The notes under the pieces: model-generated | Databases searched by the model: none | What the model was told of the DNA's origin: nothing | Seen by the model: the letters and a program-made list of their open reading frames with translations, nothing else | Program-made: the position numbers and the translations under genes | Shown: piece by piece, positions 16,439 through 25,258 of the stretch | Layout of the letters: each line of letters starts with the position of its first letter | Numbering within the stretch: position 1 is the stretch's first letter | From: Comamonas resistens | Lineage (GTDB): Bacteria > Pseudomonadota > Gammaproteobacteria > Burkholderiales > Burkholderiaceae_C | NCBI RefSeq assembly: GCF_030064165.1 | Contig: NZ_CP125947.1 | Coordinates: 5,146,001-5,210,000, forward strand | Direction of reading: 5' to 3' | DNA: 64,000 bases

Positions 16439-17107
16439 TTAGCGCAGCTCTCCGTACTGGGTGGCTCCCAGCGATCCCAGGCCGGACACGGCGTATTCAC
16501 CGCCCTCTTCCGAGCCTGAGCCCGGACCCAACAAGGGGCCTCGGCCTGCACGCAAGGGAGCAGGCCTGCTGTTGGCCGAAGCGGCCACTGCCTGCCTGAA
16601 TGCATCCATTTCCAGCGCATCAATCGGCTCGAAACCGCTGCCGCCAGGAGCCGCCGCCACCGGCCGACCGTGCGCCGACACTGGAGCCCATTCCGTCGGC
16701 GCAGCACGCGCGGCCGCTGGTGCGGGCGCTGCGTGAATCTGACCATTCACGCGCCAGTACACCGCATGTACCACCACGCCCAAGCGCGCGCGAGCCAGTT
16801 CGGCAATCAGTGTTTCGATATTTCTTTGCTGGCCTGCATCTGCTGCATAGGCCGGGGCCAGATCGACCATCACAACAAAGCGCTGACCGCTGCTGTCCAG
16901 TGACAGCACCTTGAACTTGTAGCCTGCTGACAAAATGCCCACGCGCACCATGGCCTCGCGCACCATGCCATGCAACTGCTCACGACGCAGCGAACGCTCG
17001 CTGCGAGAAGGGCGAGCCGCACCGGCCTCTGCGTCGCGCTGACTGGCTGACGCGTCCGGACCGCTGTCTTGGCGAGGCGAGCGAGAAAACCATTGAAACA
17101 GGGACAT
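16439..17107 (-). CDS. Hypothetical protein, low-complexity C-terminal half
   Basis: A 222-aa protein I do not recognise. Residues 1-45 are charged and low complexity (S/R/D/A). Residues 46-125 look like a compact alpha/beta domain (MVREAMVRVGILSAGYKFKV, FVVMVDLAP, RNIETLIAELARARLGVVVHAVYWRVN). The rest is A/P/G-rich and probably disordered. No signal peptide or membrane helix is seen. Codon use and GC match the neighbours, so it is likely a real gene. It is convergent with apt and upstream of a cyclic-nucleotide-binding protein gene on the same strand. Confidence 0.75.
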   Translation of the reverse strand: MSLFQWFSRSPRQDSGPDASASQRDAEAGAARPSRSERSLRREQLHGMVREAMVRVGILSAGYKFKVLSLDSSGQRFVVMVDLAPAYAADAGQQRNIETLIAELARARLGVVVHAVYWRVNGQIHAAPAPAAARAAPTEWAPVSAHGRPVAAAPGGSGFEPIDALEMDAFRQAVAASANSRPAPLRAGRGPLLGPGSGSEEGGEYAVSGLGSLGATQYGELR

Positions 17108-17266
17108 GAACAGACTCTATTCTTCAATATTTACAAGATGACACATTTTGCTCCCAGAGCTGTGCCTCACGCGGATTTTTTCTTAAAAATCAATGTTTGT
17201 CAGACATGCATCAAGCGCGGATACGTGCAATGACGTTAAAAAATAGAAACGCCCTCAGGCCTTGAA

Positions 17267-17746
17267 TCAGGTACTGGCCACGCGTCGGCGGCTATCGGCG
17301 GAGCGGCGCGCCAACACCTGGCCCGCCATGGTGACCAGGGCCAGCCCCAGCGCTGGCTGGCGATTGGCCAATTCGGAGTAGCGCATGGCCGTCAGGCACC
17401 AGAGGCGGCTGGGAGCAGCCGCCTGAACCGTGGCGCGGCGTGGTCTGTGTGCAAAAAAGGCCCCTTCCCCCACCAGAGACCCCGGCCCAACCAGTGCCAG
17501 CCGGATACGCTCCTTGGAGTCCTGGTAATGGACGCTGAGCGAGCCGGACTCGACCATATACAGATTGCGGTCCAGCGTGCCCTCGGCAAACAGCACCTCG
17601 CTGCCACTCAGATTCACCGGCACCAGATAGGGTGCCAGCATCTCCCACTGGCTGGCCGTAAGCAAGTTTTGCGCGTTATCGGGGGCAACGGATGAAGTCA
17701 TCGCCTGGATCAGCGCCGACAGATCCTGAGGTGTTGAAGCAGACAT
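17267..17746 (-). CDS. Cyclic nucleotide-binding domain protein without DNA-binding domain
   Basis: A 159-aa protein made almost entirely of one cNMP-binding beta-barrel of the Crp/Fnr type: GSEVLFAEGTLDRNLYMVESGSL, then LALVGPGSLVGEGAFF, then RRATVQAAAPSRLWCLT. The helix-turn-helix domain of Crp-type regulators is absent; the protein ends about 25 residues after the presumed C-helix. It may act as a signalling partner rather than a transcription factor. The ATG at 17746 is preferred; a GTG at 17767 would add seven residues. Confidence 0.85.
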   Translation of the reverse strand: MSASTPQDLSALIQAMTSSVAPDNAQNLLTASQWEMLAPYLVPVNLSGSEVLFAEGTLDRNLYMVESGSLSVHYQDSKERIRLALVGPGSLVGEGAFFAHRPRRATVQAAAPSRLWCLTAMRYSELANRQPALGLALVTMAGQVLARRSADSRRRVAST

Positions 17747-17907
17747 AGGCAGCACAAGAGCGGGCACGGCCCGGAGTGGAATGAACAGACAGCCAGACTC
17801 CGCATGGGATTCATCGCTGCACTGCGCATGCTAAGCGACTCCTGCCCTCTCGCCAATGATTTCCAGGCGCTCACCCCAAAAAAGCACTACTTGGACCACG
17901 CTGCATG

Positions 17908-17936
17908 AAAAAAGGATCGCCAAGCGATCCTTTTTT
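17908..17936. terminator. Intrinsic terminator downstream of pgk
   Basis: Stem GGATCGC/GCGATCC with a 3-nt loop, flanked by A6 and T6, so it can act on both strands. It lies about 50 bp past the pgk stop. A partial family-A repeat (CTTCAAGCGCTTGC...AAAGCGCT, about 17942-17972) lies between it and the pgk stop codon. Confidence 0.85.
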
Positions 17937-17986
17937 CATAGCTTCAAGCGCTTGCTTCATAAAGGAAAGCGCTGAATTGGATGCAA

Positions 17987-19180
17987 TCAACCGTTGGCAC
18001 GCTTTTCGAGGATCTCGAACGCTGGCAGCTTCTTGCCTTCCAGCACCTCCAGGAAGGCGCCGCCGCCGGTGGAGATATAGCCTACCTTGTCCTCGATGCC
18101 GTACTTGGCAATCGCGGCCAGAGTGTCGCCACCGCCTGCAATGCTGAAGGCAGGAGATTCGGCAATCGCCTGGGCGATGACCTTGGTGCCGTTGGCAAAC
18201 TGGTCGAACTCAAACACCCCCACAGGGCCGTTCCAGACGATGGTTCCGGCCTTCTTCAGCTGCTCGGCCAACACGGCGGCAGTTTCAGGGCCGATGTCCA
18301 GAATCATGTCGTCGTCGGCCACCTCTGTGGCTTTCTTGACGGTGGCCACCGCGTCCGCAGCAAAGTTCTTGGCCACCACCACATCGGTAGGCACGGGCAC
18401 ATTGGCACCACGGGCAGCCATGGCGTCGATCACGGCCTTGGCATCGGCCACCAGATCGGGTTCGGCCAGCGACTTGCCGATCTTCAGGCCCGCAGCCAGC
18501 ATGAAGGTGTTGGCAATGCCACCACCCACGATCAGTTGGTCCACCTTGTCGGCCAGGCTCTTGAGGATGGTCAGCTTGGTCGATACCTTGGAGCCGGCCA
18601 CGATGGCGGCCAGAGGGCGGGCGGGCGCAGCCAGGGCCTTGTTCAGCGCGTCGATTTCGGCCGACAGCAGCGGGCCGGCGCAGGCGACGGGTGCGTATTC
18701 GGCAATGCCGTAGGTCGTACCTTCGGCGCGGTGGGCGGTGCCGAATGCATCGTTCACAAAGATGTCGCAGAGCTTGGCCAGCTTCTGGGCCAGCTCGGGC
18801 TTGTTCTTCTTCTCGCCCACGTTGACGCGGCAGTTTTCCAGCAGCACGACCTGGCCGGGCGCAACCTGCACGCCGTCCACCCAGTTGGCGACCAGGGGCA
18901 CCTCACGGCCCAGCAGCTCGGCCAGACGCTTTGCCACGGGAGCCAGCGAGTCCTCGGGCTTGAATTCGCCTTCGGTGGGGCGACCCAGGTGGCTGGTCAC
19001 CATCACGGCCGCACCAGCCTTCAGTGCCATTTCGATGGCCGGCACGGAAGCACGCACGCGTGTGTCTTCGGTGATCTCGCCGGCGTCGCTCAGCGGAACG
19101 TTGAGGTCGGCACGGATGAAAACGCGCTGGCCCTGGGCCTTGCCCTGAGCGCACAGGTCGGAGAAGCGAATGATGTTCAT
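17987..19180 (-). CDS. pgk: Phosphoglycerate kinase
   Basis: A 397-aa glycolytic/gluconeogenic enzyme transferring phosphate between 1,3-bisphosphoglycerate and ADP. Visible are the N-terminal substrate loop [48 protein letters not shown], the hinge motif [11 protein letters not shown], and C-terminal nucleotide site motifs [11 protein letters not shown] and [11 protein letters not shown]. The ATG at 19180 begins the standard MNIIRFSDL. There is no Shine-Dalgarno before it; a terminator-like hairpin at 19186-19209 sits in that place. Monocistronic by appearance. Confidence 0.97.
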   Translation of the reverse strand: MNIIRFSDLCAQGKAQGQRVFIRADLNVPLSDAGEITEDTRVRASVPAIEMALKAGAAVMVTSHLGRPTEGEFKPEDSLAPVAKRLAELLGREVPLVANWVDGVQVAPGQVVLLENCRVNVGEKKNKPELAQKLAKLCDIFVNDAFGTAHRAEGTTYGIAEYAPVACAGPLLSAEIDALNKALAAPARPLAAIVAGSKVSTKLTILKSLADKVDQLIVGGGIANTFMLAAGLKIGKSLAEPDLVADAKAVIDAMAARGANVPVPTDVVVAKNFAADAVATVKKATEVADDDMILDIGPETAAVLAEQLKKAGTIVWNGPVGVFEFDQFANGTKVIAQAIAESPAFSIAGGGDTLAAIAKYGIEDKVGYISTGGGAFLEVLEGKKLPAFEILEKRANG

Positions 19181-19185
19181 GCAGC

Positions 19186-19209
19186 AAAAAGCGACTTGTA
19201 AAAGTCGCC
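19186..19209 (-). promoter_or_regulatory. Terminator-like hairpin directly before the pgk start
   Basis: On the minus strand GCGACTT-TTAC-AAGTCGC is followed by TTTTT and ends a few bases before the pgk ATG. The azlD terminator lies separately at 19358-19386, so this hairpin belongs to the pgk leader. Confidence 0.6.
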
Positions 19210-19357
19210 GGTACAAAGGTTGGAAAAGCGAAAAATCCAGGCCATTTTAGGGTGCAAGCCCATGACGAGCTGTGCTTTTGTGTGCTTACTCGACTCAAAA
19301 ACAGGAGCATCATCCGCGCTCCGTAACTTGGTTTCAGCCTGTTTTCTTTCAACCCAA

Positions 19358-19386
19358 AAGAAAACAGGAGCACAAAGCTCCTGTTA
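19358..19386 (-). terminator. Intrinsic terminator after azlD
   Basis: Stem AACAGGAGC/GCTCCTGTT with a 5-nt loop followed on the minus strand by TTCTTTTGGG. It ends the def...fmt-azlC-azlD region. Confidence 0.8.
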
Positions 19387-19401
19387 TCACTGGCGATGGG
19401 A

Positions 19402-19734
19402 CTACCAGCCCAGACCGATATGCAATGGAAGGTAGACAAACATGCCCAATGCAATGAGACCGAGAATGCTGCGCTTGTAAAAAAAATACACCACCGCAAC
19501 GGCCAATGCAGGCAGCCGTGCATCGACCAAAGTGCCGATCAGGTGGCCGTTGCTCATCACGATCTCGGGCGCAATCACTGCCGCCAAAGCGGCCAGCGGC
19601 GCATACTTGAGGCCGCGCTTGAGCCAGGTCGGCAGCGGGATTTCCCGCTCCGGAATCATGAAGAACGCCCGCGTGATCAAGGTGATCACCGCCAGCCCTG
19701 CGCAGGCAATGATGATTTCCAGACTGCTCATCAT
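19402..19734 (-). CDS. azlD: AzlD family branched-chain amino acid export subunit
   Basis: A 110-aa membrane protein with four predicted helices (SLEIIIACAGLAVITLITRAFF at the N-terminus). AzlD is the small partner of AzlC in exporters of branched-chain amino acids and analogues (AzlCD, YgaZH, BrnFE). It overlaps azlC by 4 bp, as usual for the pair. Length is standard. Confidence 0.93.
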   Translation of the reverse strand: MMSSLEIIIACAGLAVITLITRAFFMIPEREIPLPTWLKRGLKYAPLAALAAVIAPEIVMSNGHLIGTLVDARLPALAVAVVYFFYKRSILGLIALGMFVYLPLHIGLGW

Positions 19735-20501
19735 CGCGACTCTCCCTCACCGCCAATTTTGGGCAATGGCTTGGCTTGCTTTTGCAGCTGCTCGGCCATC
19801 AGGCCCGCCGCCACGGCAGCGGCGATCGCCACCAGGATATTGAGCTTGAGCGGTAGCGCGAATGCCGCCACGGCCGCCGTGCAGGCGACGACGGATGCCA
19901 CCCAGGTGGCACGGTCGTTGAGCATGGACAGCAGCACTCCCACCAGAGCCAGCACGCCCGCGAAGCCCAGCCCCCAGGACAGAGGGATCTGATCGGCCAG
20001 AAAGATGCCCAGCGTGGACGGAATCTGCCAGGCCAGCCAGTTGGTCAGAGCCGCCCCCCAGAAATAGGGAAGCTGCTCAGGTTGCGGCCGGGCTTCGGGG
20101 TAGCGGCGCATGAAGTTCACAAAAATCACATCGCCGCTGAAATAGGCCACCGCCAGACGGTGTCGCAGACTCAGGTGCGAGAAATAGCTGCGCCACATGC
20201 TGGACAGAATCACAAAGCGCAGATTGACGCAGATGGCCGTGAACCAGATTACCCACAGCGGCGCTCCCACCGCAATCAAGGGAAGCACCGCCAGTTGGGC
20301 ACTGCCTGCATAGGCGGTGAATCCCATGAGCAGCGCCAGCGGCACGGACAGACCGCTTTTGACCATGGCCACGCCGGTGACAAGGCCCCAAGCCGCAATG
20401 CCCAGCGCCGTGCCCCCCATCTCTTTGGAGCCTATCCAGAAAAAAGGGTCGCGGACTATCGATCTTGCACGCTGGCTCAGCGTCAAAGCGACGCCAGTCA
20501 T
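19731..20501 (-). CDS. azlC: AzlC family branched-chain amino acid exporter
   Basis: A 256-aa integral membrane protein of the AzlC/YgaZ family (LIV-E). Motifs are [33 protein letters not shown] and NLRFVILSS, with at least six hydrophobic helices. It is the large subunit of the AzlCD exporter. The ATG at 20501 overlaps the fmt stop codon (ATGA), so azlC is translationally coupled to fmt. A much longer upstream extension in this frame runs antisense-like through fmt and is not used. Confidence 0.93.
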   Translation of the reverse strand: MTGVALTLSQRARSIVRDPFFWIGSKEMGGTALGIAAWGLVTGVAMVKSGLSVPLALLMGFTAYAGSAQLAVLPLIAVGAPLWVIWFTAICVNLRFVILSSMWRSYFSHLSLRHRLAVAYFSGDVIFVNFMRRYPEARPQPEQLPYFWGAALTNWLAWQIPSTLGIFLADQIPLSWGLGFAGVLALVGVLLSMLNDRATWVASVVACTAAVAAFALPLKLNILVAIAAAVAAGLMAEQLQKQAKPLPKIGGEGESR

Positions 20502-21457
20502 ACCTTGTCCGTGCCCAGCACAGATCCCACAGGCAGCTCGAAGCCACGCAGGAAATCCCCCGCAGCCAAACGCTTGCCACCTGCACGCTGCAGCAGCGTC
20601 ATGTTCAGCACACCACTGCCACAGGCCACGCGCACGCCCTGTGCATTGGCAGACAGCACAGTGCCTGCTGCTCCGGTGCCTTGCTCGGCCGCGGCTTCCC
20701 AGACCTTGATGGCTTCGGCGCCCAGATGGGTCGCACCGCCGGGGAAAGGATTGAAGGCACGCAGGCGTCGAGCAATGACCTCGGCGCTTTCGCTCCAATC
20801 AATATTGCTTTCGGCTTTCTCGATTTTGTGAGCATAAGTCACACCATCGGCGGGCTGTGGCGTGCGATTGAGACCCCCACAAGCGGCCATCTCCAGCGCC
20901 TCCACAATCAGGCGGCCACCCAGCACGGCCAGCTTGTCCTGCAGGCTGGCCGTGGTGTCATCGGCTGCAATCGGCAGACGCTCGATCACGCTCATATCAC
21001 CGGTGTCCAGCCCCGCATCCATCTGCATGATGGTGACGCCGGTTTCTGCGTCGCCGGCCTCGATGGCGCGGTGGATAGGAGCGGCGCCGCGCCAGCGTGG
21101 CAGCAGCGATGCATGAATGTTCAGACAGCCCAGACGGGGAGTGTCCAGCACCCATTGCGGCAGGATCAGGCCGTAAGCGGCCACCACCATCACATCGGCC
21201 TGGGCAGCATCAATCGCGGCTTTGGCGGCTGCGGCTTCTTCGGGATATTTGCCGTCCAGGCGAAGGCTCATGGGCTGGGCCACGGCAATGCCATGCTCGA
21301 GCGCGCATTGCTTGACTGGGGAGGCCTGCAGCTTCATGCCGCGTCCGGCAGGACGATCGGGCTGGGTCAGAACCAGCGGAACTTCAAAGCCTGCAGTCAG
21401 CAGACGCTCCAGGGCCACGCGCGCAAATTCGGGCGTGCCAGCAAAAATGACTTTCAT
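20498..21457 (-). CDS. fmt: Methionyl-tRNA formyltransferase
   Basis: A 319-aa enzyme that formylates initiator Met-tRNA with 10-formyl-THF. Motifs: [12 protein letters not shown] at the N-terminus, [12 protein letters not shown], the formyl-transferase core [20 protein letters not shown], and DAGLDTGDM. The C-terminal OB-fold domain includes [22 protein letters not shown]. The ATG at 21457 gives the standard MKVIFAG start; a GTG three codons upstream is less likely. Its partner def lies upstream on the same strand, separated by a lipoprotein gene and a terminator. Confidence 0.97.
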   Translation of the reverse strand: MKVIFAGTPEFARVALERLLTAGFEVPLVLTQPDRPAGRGMKLQASPVKQCALEHGIAVAQPMSLRLDGKYPEEAAAAKAAIDAAQADVMVVAAYGLILPQWVLDTPRLGCLNIHASLLPRWRGAAPIHRAIEAGDAETGVTIMQMDAGLDTGDMSVIERLPIAADDTTASLQDKLAVLGGRLIVEALEMAACGGLNRTPQPADGVTYAHKIEKAESNIDWSESAEVIARRLRAFNPFPGGATHLGAEAIKVWEAAAEQGTGAAGTVLSANAQGVRVACGSGVLNMTLLQRAGGKRLAAGDFLRGFELPVGSVLGTDKV

Positions 21458-21471
21458 GGGACTCACAAAAT

Positions 21472-21497
21472 AAAAAGGCAGCCATCGGCTGCCAGAT
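21472..21497 (-). terminator. Intrinsic terminator between the lipoprotein gene and fmt
   Basis: Stem GGCAGCC-GAT-GGCTGCC followed on the minus strand by TTTTTATTTT. It starts within 5 bp of the lipoprotein stop codon and ends shortly before the fmt start, so fmt-azlCD needs readthrough or its own promoter. Confidence 0.85.
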
Positions 21498-21499
21498 GT

Positions 21500-21994
21500 T
21501 CAGCGACGCGGCTCCCTGATGTACAGGCTCTCATCGGTGAACATGACTTTCTGCACCACGCCCTGCGGGTCTATGTGTACATGGGCGCGCCGAGCAAAGG
21601 TATTGTCCATAAACCGGTAGGTCCAGATGTCGCCTTTGAAGCTGTAGACCCCCTCGACTTTCGCGGGCGGGCCAAACATGCGATAGACATCGTCGCGGGT
21701 GTCAACACCATTCCTCAATGCAAAGAAATGGGCGGTATCCAGCACCTGCTCCACACGGGTCAGCCTGTGCTGGGCATCAAAGTCCATGTGGTAGACCTGC
21801 TGACCTGCCGGCTGCTGACTGTAGACCAGGCGCGTGCCACCATCTGCCAGAGGCACCACCACCGTGGGCTTGCCCATGCCTTTTTCCACTTCGGCCTGGG
21901 GCATGCCTGGCTTTTGCCACTGGGGCACCATGCACCCCGTCAAAACCAGAGCCACCAGGCTGGCGGCAATGCTCACTGACAGGAATCGACGCAT
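21500..21994 (-). CDS. Putative outer-membrane lipoprotein, SmpA/BamE-like fold
   Basis: A 164-aa lipoprotein: signal peptide of about 20 residues and lipobox L-T-G-C. The mature part has KPGMPQAEVEKGMGKPT, which resembles the G-M-x-x-x-x-V-x-x-x-x-G-x-P pattern of SmpA/OmlA (BamE) domains, and a second such unit with VDTRDDVYRMFGPPAKVE. It is probably a two-repeat BamE-type lipoprotein, but it is not BamE itself. It sits between def and fmt, two genes normally adjacent. Confidence 0.82.
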   Translation of the reverse strand: MRRFLSVSIAASLVALVLTGCMVPQWQKPGMPQAEVEKGMGKPTVVVPLADGGTRLVYSQQPAGQQVYHMDFDAQHRLTRVEQVLDTAHFFALRNGVDTRDDVYRMFGPPAKVEGVYSFKGDIWTYRFMDNTFARRAHVHIDPQGVVQKVMFTDESLYIREPRR

Positions 21995-22013
21995 GGTGTG
22001 CTCCTTCGGTGGT

Positions 22014-22526
22014 TCAACCCTTGGCTGCGGCCTTCTGGGCCTTGACCATCTTGGTCTTGATCCGGTTGCGCTTCAGAGGCGACAGATATTCGACAAACAC
22101 CTTGCCCATCAGATGATCCATCTCGTGCTGCATGCAGATGGCCAGCAGGCCTTCACCGGCTATCTCACGGCTGTTGCCGTTTTCGTCCAGGGCCTTGACC
22201 TTGACCGAGGTGGAGCGCTCCACACCATCATAGATGCCGGGCACGGACAGGCAGCCTTCGTCGCCGAACTGCTTTTCCTCGCTGGCCCAGGTGATCTCGG
22301 GGTTGATGAGAACCAGGGGCTCGTTGCGCTCTTCCGATACGTCGATCACGACCACGCGCTCATGCACATCGACCTGAGTGGCGGCCAGACCGATGCCCTG
22401 GGCGTCATACATGGTTTCAAGCATGTTTTTCACCAGCGCCTGGATGCGCTCATCCACCTGCGCCACGGGCTGGGCGACCTTGTGAAGACGGGGATCGGGG
22501 TAGCAGAGAATGGGAAGAATAGCCAT
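22014..22526 (-). CDS. def: Peptide deformylase
   Basis: A 170-aa type I deformylase that removes the N-formyl group from nascent proteins. All three active-site motifs are intact: G44-I-G-L-A-A-T-Q51, E90-G-C92-L-S, and H134-E-M-D-H138 with metal ligands Cys92, His134 and His138. The C-terminus is Lys/Ala-rich as in other betaproteobacteria. It is divergent from the LysM gene with about 200 bp between the starts. Confidence 0.97.
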   Translation of the reverse strand: MAILPILCYPDPRLHKVAQPVAQVDERIQALVKNMLETMYDAQGIGLAATQVDVHERVVVIDVSEERNEPLVLINPEITWASEEKQFGDEGCLSVPGIYDGVERSTSVKVKALDENGNSREIAGEGLLAICMQHEMDHLMGKVFVEYLSPLKRNRIKTKMVKAQKAAAKG

Positions 22527-22729
22527 GGTTACTCGATAAATCTGTCGTTATTGTCCCCACTTTTGCCCCCAAACGCTTTGCCTGGCACCAATAAACGTTG
22601 ATCTATCAAGGCCTTGCATCGAGAATTTGCGCAATTTGTAAGACTTGTACGGCAGCTTATGCCAAGATCAGGTGCAGAGCAGCGACGAGAGGGACGCTGC
22701 AACAAACAAATCCCGCCAGAAGGAATTTC

Positions 22730-23920
22730 ATGACCGCATTTGCCACAGCACGTGCCTGGAGTCTCGGGGCCACGCTGGTCGCCGCTCTGACCTCGGTCTA
22801 TGCGCAAAGTTACCCCATCACCCCCACCCAGCGCTCCACCGCGCAGCAGGTAGCCCACCAGGGCATCCCTGAAAACCAGCTTTCACCCAGCGCACCCGCT
22901 CAGTACACCGTCAAGCGAGGCGACACACTGTGGGGCATTTCGGGCATGTACCTGCGCCAGCCCTGGCGCTGGCCCGAGCTGTGGGGCATGAACCTCTCCA
23001 GCATCGCCAACCCGCATCTGATCTACCCCGGCCAGGTGCTGTATCTGGTGCGCAGCAACGGTTATGCCCGCCTGTCGACCACCGCGCCAGGCGGCGAGCC
23101 CGGCGTGGTCCGCCTGTCGCCCCATACCCGCGAGTCTTCGCTTTCCGAGCTGGCACTGCCCACGCTGCCTCCGCACCTGATCGAGCCCTTCCTGGCCGAG
23201 CCGCTGGTCGTCGATGCCGACACGCTCAGTCAGGCGCCACGCATCATTGCCACCACGGACAAACGCGTACTCATGGCCAATGGTGACCGCGCCTATGTGC
23301 GCAGCTCCGGCGGCCCGCTGCTGGAGACAGGCTCCGGCAAGCCATCGAGCTACCGGCTCTTTCGCGATGCCGTGCCGCTGAAGAACCCGGTCACCGGTGA
23401 AATCCTGGGCTACGAAGCCAAGTACCTGGGCAGCGCCGTCGTCGCTCAAGGGGAGACTCAGGTTCTGGGCAGTGACGGCAAGCCGCTGCAGGCATCGCCC
23501 GCCACGATAGACATCGTCAAATCCAAGAACGAGATCCGCGCAGGCGACCGCCTGCTGCCCTCGCCCCCGCCGCAGTACCTGAGCTATGTGCCCCATGCTC
23601 CGCGCAACCCGGTCGATGCTTCCGTGGTCTCCATCTACGGCGACGCCGCCGTGCTCTATGCCGCGCAGAACCAGGTCATTGCCATCAGCAAAGGCGCTCA
23701 GGACGGCATGGAAATCGGTACCGTGCTGGAGTTGATCAGCAAGGGGGCCAGCATCGTGGACAAGACCAGCCCCAAACGCGATACGGTGCAGCTGCCCGAT
23801 GAGTTCAACGGCTACGCCATGGTCTTCAAGACCTTCGATCGCGTCTCCTACGTGCTCATCACCACGGCAGCGCGTGGCGTGCAGGTGGGCGACCGCCTGC
23901 AGGCGCCCCAGCTGCGCTAG
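22730..23920 (+). CDS. LysM domain-containing envelope protein
   Basis: A 396-aa exported protein. The signal peptide runs to about VYA-Q at residues 25-26. One LysM peptidoglycan-binding domain follows near residues 58-105 (YTVKRGDTLWGISGMYLRQPWRWPELW ... IYPGQVLYLV). The long C-terminal part has no motif I can name. This architecture is the conserved betaproteobacterial protein placed immediately before dprA. AAGGAA precedes the ATG at 22730. It is 27 bp upstream of dprA and likely co-transcribed. Confidence 0.9.
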   Translation: MTAFATARAWSLGATLVAALTSVYAQSYPITPTQRSTAQQVAHQGIPENQLSPSAPAQYTVKRGDTLWGISGMYLRQPWRWPELWGMNLSSIANPHLIYPGQVLYLVRSNGYARLSTTAPGGEPGVVRLSPHTRESSLSELALPTLPPHLIEPFLAEPLVVDADTLSQAPRIIATTDKRVLMANGDRAYVRSSGGPLLETGSGKPSSYRLFRDAVPLKNPVTGEILGYEAKYLGSAVVAQGETQVLGSDGKPLQASPATIDIVKSKNEIRAGDRLLPSPPPQYLSYVPHAPRNPVDASVVSIYGDAAVLYAAQNQVIAISKGAQDGMEIGTVLELISKGASIVDKTSPKRDTVQLPDEFNGYAMVFKTFDRVSYVLITTAARGVQVGDRLQAPQLR

Positions 23921-23947
23921 CCACAACCGTCCCCCAGGAATTGCATC

Positions 23948-25135
23948 ATGGTGACCTCTTCTGCGCAGGACTTTCACCATGATGCAGATGCCTCCGCTTG
24001 GCTGCGCCTGCTGCTCACGCCAGGGCTAGGGCGCAGTGCGGCAAGGCGCCTGCTGGCCAAAGCAGGCAGCGCAGAACAGATCTGGCAGTTGCCGCCCACC
24101 ATCTGGCGCGAATGTGTCACCGAAGCCCAGTCTCAGACGCTGGCCAGGTGGCCCGAGCAGTGGCCGACTCACCTGGAACGTCTGCAGCGCTGGCTGAATG
24201 AGTCTGCTGCGGGCTGCTTTCACGCCATGGTGCCGCTGGGCCATGCGCAATATCCACAAGCCCTGCTGCAGACCGAAGACCCCCCTTTACTGCTGTTTGT
24301 ACAGGGGCCGCTCGCACTGCAGCAGTCCGGTCAGCCCTGGTTTCCCTATCCGCAATCCTTGGCCATGGTGGGCAGCCGCAACCCTTCGGCGCAAGGCCTG
24401 GTCAACGCGCGCGAAATGGCACAGGCTCTGGCCGAGCAAGGGCTGTGCATAGTCTCAGGTCTTGCTCTGGGCATTGACGCCGCTGCGCATGAAGGCGCGC
24501 TCAAGGCTGTGCGCAAAGGCTCGCCCTCACTTGCGGCACTAACCATTGCCGTGGTCGGCACCGGCCTGGATCAGGTCTACCCGCGTGCCCACCAGGCATT
24601 GGCGGCACAGATCACCCAGCACGGTCTGATCGTCAGCGAATATCCGCTGGGCAGCGAGCCACGGCCCGGGCATTTTCCGCAGCGCAACCGCATCATCTCG
24701 GGCCTGTCCCAGGGCACTCTGGTGGTGGAGGCTGCGCTGAAATCAGGCTCGCTCATCACCGCACGCCTGGCCAGCGAGCAAGGCCGCGAGGTCTTTGCCA
24801 TCCCCGGCTCCATCCATGCCCCCCAGGCCAAGGGCTGCCATGCGCTGCTGCGCCAGGGCGCAAAGCTGGTGGAAACTGCAGCCGATGTACTGGAAGAGCT
24901 TCAAGACATCAATCGGCCTGAAGCACCTACCCATCAAGTGCAAGCAGCTATGAATACAGAAGCAGAACATCCTCTGCTGCAGGCACTCGGTCATGACCCA
25001 TTGACATTGGATAGCTTGACCGAACGCACCGGATGGGATGCCGCCCATCTGCAAGCACAGCTGATGGAACTGGAGCTGGACGGCCAGGTGGCCCGCCTTC
25101 CCGGCGGCATTTATCAGCGCATCACACGCGGCTGA
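23948..25135 (+). CDS. dprA: DNA-processing protein DprA
   Basis: A 395-aa DNA-processing protein that loads RecA on incoming single-stranded DNA in natural transformation. It has an N-terminal SAM-like region (LTPGLGRSAARRLLA), the Rossmann-fold core (MVGSRNPSAQG, VSGLALGIDAAAHEGAL, VVGTGLDQVYPRAH, FPQRNRIISGLSQGTLVVEA, GSLITARLASEQGREVFAIPGSIH), and a C-terminal winged-helix DML1-like domain from about residue 335. Length is typical. The linker before the last domain (24934-24970) has bases resembling a family-A repeat half. Confidence 0.96.
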   Translation: MVTSSAQDFHHDADASAWLRLLLTPGLGRSAARRLLAKAGSAEQIWQLPPTIWRECVTEAQSQTLARWPEQWPTHLERLQRWLNESAAGCFHAMVPLGHAQYPQALLQTEDPPLLLFVQGPLALQQSGQPWFPYPQSLAMVGSRNPSAQGLVNAREMAQALAEQGLCIVSGLALGIDAAAHEGALKAVRKGSPSLAALTIAVVGTGLDQVYPRAHQALAAQITQHGLIVSEYPLGSEPRPGHFPQRNRIISGLSQGTLVVEAALKSGSLITARLASEQGREVFAIPGSIHAPQAKGCHALLRQGAKLVETAADVLEELQDINRPEAPTHQVQAAMNTEAEHPLLQALGHDPLTLDSLTERTGWDAAHLQAQLMELELDGQVARLPGGIYQRITRG

Positions 25136-25167
25136 CAACACCAAAAACGAGCGCTGCCTAAAAGGGC

Positions 25168-25258
25168 AGAGACGCCGAGCAAGAGTCGCCTCGCGGCGAT
25201 GGCGTCGTCCTCCTCCACAAAGCAGAGAGGGGGAAGGCGCAAAGCGCCTCAGGGGGAG
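25168..25258 (-). repeat. Interspersed extragenic repeat, family B, copy 2
   Basis: On the minus strand it starts CTCCCCCTGAGGCGCTTTGCGCCTTCCCCCTCTCT directly after the DUF1631 stop and ends TTGCTCGGCGTCTCT. It occupies the gap between the convergent dprA and DUF1631 genes. Confidence 0.8.
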
